From: JBDTCS01 sp039923455
GTDB taxonomy: Bacteria > Bacteroidota > Ignavibacteria > Palsa-1295
Assembly: GCA_039923455.1 (NCBI GenBank)
Contig: JBDTCS010000229.1
Span: forward strand, 1-12,463
Reading direction: 5' to 3'
Length of the DNA: 12,463 nucleotides
Shown: positions 7,788 through 12,463 of the stretch, in pieces
Layout: the number at the start of each line of letters is the position of its first letter
Numbering within the stretch: the first letter of the stretch is position 1
Notes under the pieces: model-generated
The model's input: the letters and a program-made list of their open reading frames with translations, nothing else
What the model was told of the DNA's origin: nothing
Database searches by the model: none
Position numbers and translations under genes: made by a program

Positions 7788-8749
7788 TCGAACGAGAAGT
7801 TTTGCGGTAGGCCGGTGTTAATAGACTCGATTGCTTTCAAGATCATCATCGAGGCGCGGAATCCATCGTGATGATTTGGCTGGGGAATTCTGTTGTCGGT
7901 AAGCGCCGAAATAAACTCGCGATTCTCTTCAAGAAATCCGAGTTCATCGGAATCAGAATAGGTGTGCGTCTCGGTGCCATCAAAATGGGTGAGTGTCTTC
8001 AGTCGATCGCTGAGTTGAATGCTGCTAAATCCATCGAGCGCCTGAAACGAAAACTTTCCTACAAGCGGCGTCTCGCCGGAATCTGCAACAGCGATTGTGG
8101 CGACAGCGCCCGAGCGAAAAGAAATTGTAGCACACATCGTGTCGGTGATCGCAAGACCGGGATGATGCATGTTACCGCCCTCTGCAAAAACGCGCACCGG
8201 CTCAGACTTCGCGAGATAACAAAGCAAGTCCATTCCGTGACATCCCTGTGAGAGCACATTGCCTCCACCCATGATCGGATCGTTCGCCCAACTATCGTCA
8301 GGCCAACGAGTGTCCATAATAGTCGCGGTGATGAGCGTCGGAACTTCCACAAGCGAGCGGGCCATATTCACGAGCGGATAAAAGCGAAGCTTGAAACCGG
8401 TCATGCATTTCACGCCTGTGGAATCGACAGCCTGCATGATCTCGCGACATCCCGCTTCGGTGAGCGCCATCGGCTTCTCGAGAAAAATATTCTTGCCGGC
8501 GTTCGCAGCACGAACAGCAAGCGTTACGTGCGTATCATGAGGCGTGCAGATATAGACGGCCGTGATCCGAGGATCAGCAAAGATTTGGTCGAGGTCGCAT
8601 ACGGCCTCTCCACCAAATTCATTCGCAAGTGTTTCAGCGCGAGAGCTATCAATATCGAAAAATGACGTCACCGCTTGCCCAAGATCTCGCAAAGCGAGTG
8701 CATGAGTCCGACCAATTAGCCCACAACCAATTATTGCAATTCCAATCAT
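7784..8749 (-). CDS. Gfo/Idh/MocA-family NAD(P)-dependent oxidoreductase
   Basis: First gene of the sugar operon, 321 residues, a normal length for the family. The N-terminal Rossmann fold opens with IGIAIIGCGLIGRTHA (GxGxxG at 8-13), Asp32 in FFDIDSSRA fits an NAD-binding acidic residue after strand 2, and NIFLEKPMA carries the family's EKP motif (91-93). GGGNVLSQGCHGMDLL (161-176) is the substrate-domain motif, with His171 the likely catalytic histidine. The enzyme probably oxidises or reduces a hydroxyl or keto group of a sugar or cyclitol in the cytoplasm. The open frame runs back to 9007, but that extension has no family character and overlaps the divergent helicase gene, so the ATG at 8749 is chosen; no strong Shine-Dalgarno precedes it. 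The gene's stop overlaps the propeller gene's start by four bases. Confidence 0.92.
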   Translation of the reverse strand: MIGIAIIGCGLIGRTHALALRDLGQAVTSFFDIDSSRAETLANEFGGEAVCDLDQIFADPRITAVYICTPHDTHVTLAVRAANAGKNIFLEKPMALTEAGCREIMQAVDSTGVKCMTGFKLRFYPLVNMARSLVEVPTLITATIMDTRWPDDSWANDPIMGGGNVLSQGCHGMDLLCYLAKSEPVRVFAEGGNMHHPGLAITDTMCATISFRSGAVATIAVADSGETPLVGKFSFQALDGFSSIQLSDRLKTLTHFDGTETHTYSDSDELGFLEENREFISALTDNRIPQPNHHDGFRASMMILKAIESINTGLPQNFSFE

Positions 8750-8928
8750 ATTCTGCAAATTACGAAATACTAAGCAAACGGACGCGTCACAGTCGCTGGA
8801 GCGAACGAGGACGGGATGTGAAGGAGTGCTCGCAACGACACACTTGTCCCATTTCTCGCCCACTTCGAGGAAGTATTTCCTATCTTGGCTTCGTTTCCAT
8901 AGGCACCATACAAAAACCATTGACCAAC
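8750..8928. promoter_or_regulatory. divergent intergenic region between sugar operon and helicase gene
   Basis: The 179 bases between the two outward-facing start codons must hold the promoter of the minus-strand sugar operon and that of the plus-strand helicase. I see no confident -35/-10 pair in either direction. A weak TATCTTGG at 8881-8888 on the plus strand resembles the Bacteroidota -7 element, but lacks a convincing upstream TTG at the right distance. No clear operator palindrome was found. The region is inferred to be regulatory from gene layout alone. Confidence 0.5.
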
Positions 8929-11004
8929 ATGCCCGAGGAACTGCCGGAGAATCTTGAGACCTCGATCGTACCTGCGACAAAGCGATTTGTTCTGAAAAGA
9001 ACATCATCGCTTTCGGCGATTGACGAGAGCAAGTTCAGGGTTCGTTATGAGCAGGAACTCAATGCGGGACAATACGAGGCCGTGCGACACGTCGAAGGCC
9101 CGGCGCTCGTGATTGCGGGAGCTGGAACAGGGAAGACGCGCACGCTGACATATCGCGTTGCGAGGCTCGTCGAGATGGGCCTTGATCCCAAGTCTATTTT
9201 GCTACTGACATACACTCGGCGGGCGTCACAAGAAATGCTTCGCCGAGCGTCGATTCTGTTGCACGATGCAAAGGCCGAGAAAGTGAGCGGCGGTACGTTT
9301 CATGCATTCGCAAATTTGACGCTGAGAAAATATGCTCCGGTTGTCGGATTCGATCAAAATTTTTCCATTCTCGATCAGGGCGATTCTCACGATGTCATTA
9401 ATCTGATTCGAACGCAGATGGGACTCGCCTCGAACAAAAAGCGATTTCCCAAAAAGAATACGATTGGTGCGATGATCTCGCTCTCGAACAATCGCTTGAT
9501 GGATATCGAGAAAGTGATCGAAGCAGATTTTCCGCACTTCATCGAACAGACCGAGGAGATCGAGCATCTCATGAATCGCTATCACGACTATAAGCGCCGA
9601 GCGCACGTGATGGATTATGATGATCTCTTGATCAACCTGCTTGTCCTGATGGAGAAGAGCAGCGATTCACGCGAGGCAATATCGAAAAAGTATAAGCACA
9701 TCATGGTAGATGAGTATCAGGATGTGAATCGGTTGCAGGCACGAATAATCACGCTGCTCGCAAGTAGCGTCGAGCCATCGAAGGCGAACGTGATGGTCGT
9801 GGGTGACGATGCGCAGTCTATCTATCGGTTTCGTGGTGCTGAAGTCGAGAATATTTTTGAGTTTCCTGATCTCTTTCCGGGTGCGAAGCTGATTAAACTG
9901 GAGGAGAATTTTCGTTCGACGCAACCCATTCTCGATCTGACAAATCAGATCATTTCACGCGCCACCACGCGTTATGACAAAACGCTCTATTCCCGAACAT
10001 CGAGCGAGGAATTGCCGCAGGTTGTCTGCGCGGAGAATGAGCATCAACAGTCGATCTATGTAGTCGAGAAGATTCTGGAATTCCGAGAGCAGGGTGTGGA
10101 GCTGAATGATATTGCTGTGCTCTTTCGCTCGGGGTATATGTCGTTTGATCTTGAACTTGAACTTCAGCGAGCAAATGTCCCCTTTCAAAAGTTTGGTGGA
10201 ATGAAGTTCATCGAAACTGCGCATGTGAAGGATCTCACCGCGATGCTGCGCGTGCTTCACAATCCGAAAGATGTGGTCAGTTGGTATCGTTTGCTCTTGT
10301 TGCAAGAAGGCGTGGGGCCAAAATCTGCGGAGCGTGTGGTGCAGGATATATTGGAAGACCGCGTATCGCTTGCGAAATTCAGTCATGGAATCGTCGAAGG
10401 GACGCTCGATGCACCGCACGAATTCGGAAATTATTCGGCGAAGATCATCGATCTCTTCAGCGCACTCAAAGAAGTTGCGAGCGACAAGTTCGGTCCTTCG
10501 GAGAAAGTGGAGCGCTTAGTCGAGTATTACAAACCTCTCCTTCGAAAAAAATACGATGACTATCAAAAACGCGAAAAAGATATCGAGACGTTTCAACTCA
10601 TCACGGAACGCTATCGCTCGCTTGCGTCGCTCTTAAGTGATCTCTCGCTGGAGCCTCCAACGGAATCGATGACCGAGATCGAGGAGACCTCCAAGGACAA
10701 AGAATTGCTGACGCTCTCGACTATCCACTCTGCAAAAGGTCTCGAATGGAATGCCGTTATCATCACGAATTGCCTCGATGGAAGATTTCCGAGCATTCAT
10801 TCGGCGAATGATCCCGACGAATTAGAAGAGGAGCGCAGATTGATGTATGTCGCAGCAACGCGTGCGAAAGAGCATCTCATCATCACCTATCCAACAAATC
10901 TTTACGATCGTGAAGCAGGCATCGTGCTTTCGAAGCCAAGTCGCTTTATCGATGGATTGGTGGAAGGGGAGTTTGCAGAAGGTTGGGTTATAGCAGAGGA
11001 ATAA
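8929..11004 (+). CDS. UvrD/Rep-type superfamily 1A ATP-dependent DNA helicase
   Basis: A 691-residue 3'-5' DNA helicase with the full SF1A set of motifs: Q motif LNAGQYEAV (44-52), Walker A AGAGTGKT (63-70), motif Ia LTYTRRAS (93-100), motif II VDEYQD (260-265), motif III VVGDDAQSIYRFRGA (290-304), motif IV LEENFRS (324-330), motif V TIHSAKGLEW (598-607) and motif VI RLMYVAATRAKEHL (637-650). Such enzymes unwind DNA in repair and replication restart. The protein is somewhat shorter than E. coli UvrD and ends soon after motif VI, lacking a long C-terminal tail. The start at 8929 is chosen because the open frame upstream (from 8629) overlaps the divergent oxidoreductase and has no helicase character, whereas MPEELPENLE leads into KRFVLKRT just before the Q motif. 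No Shine-Dalgarno is evident. Exact subfamily (UvrD, PcrA or Rep) is not decided. Confidence 0.95.
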   Translation: MPEELPENLETSIVPATKRFVLKRTSSLSAIDESKFRVRYEQELNAGQYEAVRHVEGPALVIAGAGTGKTRTLTYRVARLVEMGLDPKSILLLTYTRRASQEMLRRASILLHDAKAEKVSGGTFHAFANLTLRKYAPVVGFDQNFSILDQGDSHDVINLIRTQMGLASNKKRFPKKNTIGAMISLSNNRLMDIEKVIEADFPHFIEQTEEIEHLMNRYHDYKRRAHVMDYDDLLINLLVLMEKSSDSREAISKKYKHIMVDEYQDVNRLQARIITLLASSVEPSKANVMVVGDDAQSIYRFRGAEVENIFEFPDLFPGAKLIKLEENFRSTQPILDLTNQIISRATTRYDKTLYSRTSSEELPQVVCAENEHQQSIYVVEKILEFREQGVELNDIAVLFRSGYMSFDLELELQRANVPFQKFGGMKFIETAHVKDLTAMLRVLHNPKDVVSWYRLLLLQEGVGPKSAERVVQDILEDRVSLAKFSHGIVEGTLDAPHEFGNYSAKIIDLFSALKEVASDKFGPSEKVERLVEYYKPLLRKKYDDYQKREKDIETFQLITERYRSLASLLSDLSLEPPTESMTEIEETSKDKELLTLSTIHSAKGLEWNAVIITNCLDGRFPSIHSANDPDELEEERRLMYVAATRAKEHLIITYPTNLYDREAGIVLSKPSRFIDGLVEGEFAEGWVIAEE

Positions 11005-11040
11005 AAAAAATGGGACACGTCAAGCTGACGCGTCCCATTT
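11003..11040 (-). terminator. intrinsic terminator of the bacilliredoxin gene, between convergent genes
   Basis: Arms at 11008-11022 and 11026-11040 form a 15-bp stem with a 3-base loop. On the minus strand the only imperfect position (11017/11031) is a G-U wobble and the stem is followed by eight U residues (complement of A at 11003-11010), a textbook intrinsic terminator 19 bases past the bacilliredoxin stop. On the plus strand the same position is an A-C mismatch and the tract after the stem is only UUUGAAAA, so it should terminate helicase transcripts less well. The U-tract overlaps the helicase stop codon (11002-11004). Confidence 0.85.
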
Positions 11041-11058
11041 GAAAACAAAGTCTTGATT

Positions 11059-11487
11059 TTACGCTGCGACAGTCTTCGCGCAATACGTATCAAAGGCATT
11101 TGTTAGCGTAGCTGCGATTTCGAGCGGATGATGCCCTTCGATCTGCCAACGTTCGAGCATCCAGATCACTTCGCCATCTTTCATGAGTGCGAATTGTGGT
11201 GAAGATGGAGCGTAACCCGAAAAATGCGCGCGTGCTGTCTTGACCGCTTCGACGTCATTGCCTGCGAAGGCAGTCGTAAGATGATCAGGCAACACTGCAT
11301 GTTTCAGTGCAACCGAAAGCGCCGGACGTGCGCCACCCGCGGCACATCCACACACCGAATTAATAAATACGAGCGTTGTTCCCTCGCTTTTGAACGCATT
11401 CTCAACAGCTTCCGCCGTCCGCAATTCCGTCACACCAAGTCGCGTGACCTCATCCCTCATTGGCTGCACCGCTACCGGATCATACAT
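11059..11487 (-). CDS. BrxA/BrxB-family bacilliredoxin (YphP/YqiW, DUF1094)
   Basis: A 142-residue thioredoxin-fold protein with the signature CGC active site at Cys46-Gly47-Cys48 in NSVCGCAAGGARP, and the family motif ERWQIEG (112-118; commonly ERHQIEG), here with Trp for His. It starts MYDPVAVQPMRDEVTRLG, the usual family opening, and length matches full-length members. In Firmicutes these proteins remove bacillithiol from S-bacillithiolated proteins; in lineages without bacillithiol their thiol partner is uncertain. The ATG at 11487 lies 86 bases downstream of the rsgA stop, enough for its own promoter, and the gene is followed by a strong terminator, so it may be monocistronic. The product is cytoplasmic, with no signal or membrane segment. 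Confidence 0.92.
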   Translation of the reverse strand: MYDPVAVQPMRDEVTRLGVTELRTAEAVENAFKSEGTTLVFINSVCGCAAGGARPALSVALKHAVLPDHLTTAFAGNDVEAVKTARAHFSGYAPSSPQFALMKDGEVIWMLERWQIEGHHPLEIAATLTNAFDTYCAKTVAA

Positions 11488-11512
11488 AGTTCTATTCCAG
11501 AAAAAGTGAATA

Positions 11513-11540
11513 CAATTCTAACTGAGTTTGTAAACACCAA
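11513..11540 (-). promoter_or_regulatory. possible Bacteroidota-type promoter of the bacilliredoxin gene
   Basis: On the minus strand, TTG at 11540-11538 is followed after 17 bases by TAGAATTG at 11520-11513, one mismatch from the Bacteroidota -7 consensus TAnnTTTG, at the spacing seen with that sigma factor. Transcription would start roughly 20 bases before the ATG at 11487. The match is short and depends on the organism really belonging to that group, so it is weak. Confidence 0.3.
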
Positions 11541-11573
11541 TAGGAGAGAAGAGATTCTTTGCCATAACTTACC

Positions 11574-12463
11574 TCACGTCTTATCCCGCTTTTTCTTCTC
11601 TCGTTGAATCGCCTCTTCGTAGAGTTTTACGTAGCTTGCGTAGCGATCAATGCTGATCTTCTCATCGTCGACCGCACGAAGCACTGCGCAATCCGGCTCA
11701 TGCAAATGTGTGCAATTGGTGATGCGACAATGCGTTTGCAATTCCAGAAATTCAACGAAGAAAAATTTGAGTGTGATCGGGTCGATCTCGAAATTGCCGA
11801 ACTCGCGAACCCCTGGCGTGTCTGCAACATAGCTATCCGTTGTGGCATCGAGTTCGAGCAAAACGCTCGAGGAGGTCGTGTGCGCACCTCGGCCATATTT
11901 CTTCGATAGGCGACCGGTTCGCTCCTGATCATTCCCCATCAGCGCATTAATGATCGACGATTTACCCACGCCCGAGTGCCCCGCGAAGACACTCGTCTTG
12001 CCGATCAATTCTTGCCGAAGCCCGTCTATACTTTCCATCGTCACCGCACTTAACATAAAAACCGGATAGCCCAATCCGCGATAGACTTCCGCATACTCTT
12101 GTAAGACTGCAAGCAGATCTTCATCCGCGATCAGATCGATCTTGTTGATCACTATGACGATCTCCATTCCTCCGGCAAGCCCGGCAACAACATACCGATC
12201 AATGATTCCGGGCCGAAACGGTGGCTCGACGGCACTTGCAGCAATTACGAGCGTGCCAATATTTGCAACGATGATCTGCTCGAATGAATCACGACGGCCC
12301 GCTGCGATGCGCGATAGTTTTGTTGCTCGCGGAAGTACTTCTGTGATGAGTGCTTCATTCGAATCTTCTTGCGCATTCTGCAAACTAATCTTCACGTTGT
12401 CCCCAACCGCAACAATCGTCGCGTTGTTCTCTGCCGAGATAGTCCACTTGGTGGTTTTAACTC
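11574..12463 (-). CDS. rsgA: ribosome small subunit-dependent GTPase RsgA (5' end missing)
   Basis: Circularly permuted GTPase that acts in late 30S subunit assembly. The reading frame enters from the right edge; 295 codons plus two bases are visible and only the first few dozen residues are absent. The fragment begins in the N-terminal OB-fold (ending IVAVGDNVKI). The GTPase domain then shows permuted motif order: G4 INKIDL, then G1 GHSGVGKSS, a switch region with GRGAHTTSSS, and G3 DTPG. The C-terminal zinc site is intact: Cys-x4-Cys-x-His-x5-Cys in CRITNCTHLHEPDCAV, followed by the helix RYASYVKLYEEA and a basic tail. A GTG at 12395 could look like a start but lies inside the OB-fold; the upstream frame is open and family-like. 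No recognisable operon partner in the window; bacilliredoxin follows 86 bases downstream. Confidence 0.95.
   Translation of the reverse strand, partial: VKTTKWTISAENNATIVAVGDNVKISLQNAQEDSNEALITEVLPRATKLSRIAAGRRDSFEQIIVANIGTLVIAASAVEPPFRPGIIDRYVVAGLAGGMEIVIVINKIDLIADEDLLAVLQEYAEVYRGLGYPVFMLSAVTMESIDGLRQELIGKTSVFAGHSGVGKSSIINALMGNDQERTGRLSKKYGRGAHTTSSSVLLELDATTDSYVADTPGVREFGNFEIDPITLKFFFVEFLELQTHCRITNCTHLHEPDCAVLRAVDDEKISIDRYASYVKLYEEAIQREKKKRDKT

Noticed and set aside
8629..8928. 100-residue N-terminal extension of the helicase
   Set aside because: It is partly antisense to the oxidoreductase N-terminus, resembles no helicase domain, and the Q motif sits at the expected distance from the start at 8929.
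8750..9007. 86-residue N-terminal extension of the first oxidoreductase
   Set aside because: The Rossmann fold starts directly at the ATG at 8749; the extension has no family character and runs into the helicase gene on the other strand.
12393..12395. GTG as a start codon for rsgA
   Set aside because: The frame stays open to the right edge and upstream residues complete the RsgA OB-fold, so the true start is outside the window.
11059..12463. A redox or ribosome system linking bacilliredoxin, rsgA and the helicase
   Set aside because: The 86-base gap, probable separate promoter, the terminator and opposite orientation of the helicase give no evidence for a shared function.

Overview
The window is ordinary-looking bacterial chromosomal DNA of moderate GC, densely coding and without rRNA, tRNA, CRISPR or insertion sequences that I could see. 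The organism is probably a member of the Bacteroidota/Chlorobiota/Ignavibacteriota-type (FCB) assemblage. This rests on the style of the UvrD-like helicase, the CGC-type bacilliredoxin, the sugar operon rich in Gfo/Idh/MocA and VCBS proteins, and start sites lacking clear Shine-Dalgarno sequences. No marker gene confirms it.

Positions 1-8749 are one tight minus-strand operon of six genes, read from right to left: a Gfo/Idh/MocA oxidoreductase (321 aa), a 912-aa FG-GAP/VCBS beta-propeller protein, a 760-aa (alpha/alpha)6-barrel glycosidase-like protein, a nitrilase-superfamily carbon-nitrogen hydrolase, a lipoprotein sugar-binding protein of an ABC importer, and a second, divergent Gfo/Idh/MocA oxidoreductase cut by the left edge. 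Junctions are 4-base overlaps (three times) or gaps of 24 and 6 bases, so the genes are probably co-transcribed and partly translationally coupled. The likely scheme is capture of an oligosaccharide or sugar derivative by the lipoprotein, import by permeases that must lie outside the window, and processing by glycosidase, amidase-like hydrolase and NAD(P)-dependent oxidoreductases. The substrate cannot be read from the sequence.

A 179-base divergent intergenic region (8750-8928) separates this operon from a plus-strand UvrD/Rep-type superfamily 1 DNA helicase (8929-11004). A hairpin with a U-tract on the minus strand follows directly at the helicase stop codon and terminates the convergent minus-strand bacilliredoxin gene (11059-11487). 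Upstream of that lies the minus-strand rsgA (11574 to the right edge, 5' end missing), a circularly permuted ribosome-assembly GTPase. These three are housekeeping or stress genes not evidently linked to the sugar operon.

The part most worth a second look is the operon itself, especially the propeller protein. Its seven canonical calcium-type DxDxDG motifs fall in a 4 + 3 pattern around a roughly 430-residue segment without them. Neither it nor the glycosidase has a signal peptide.
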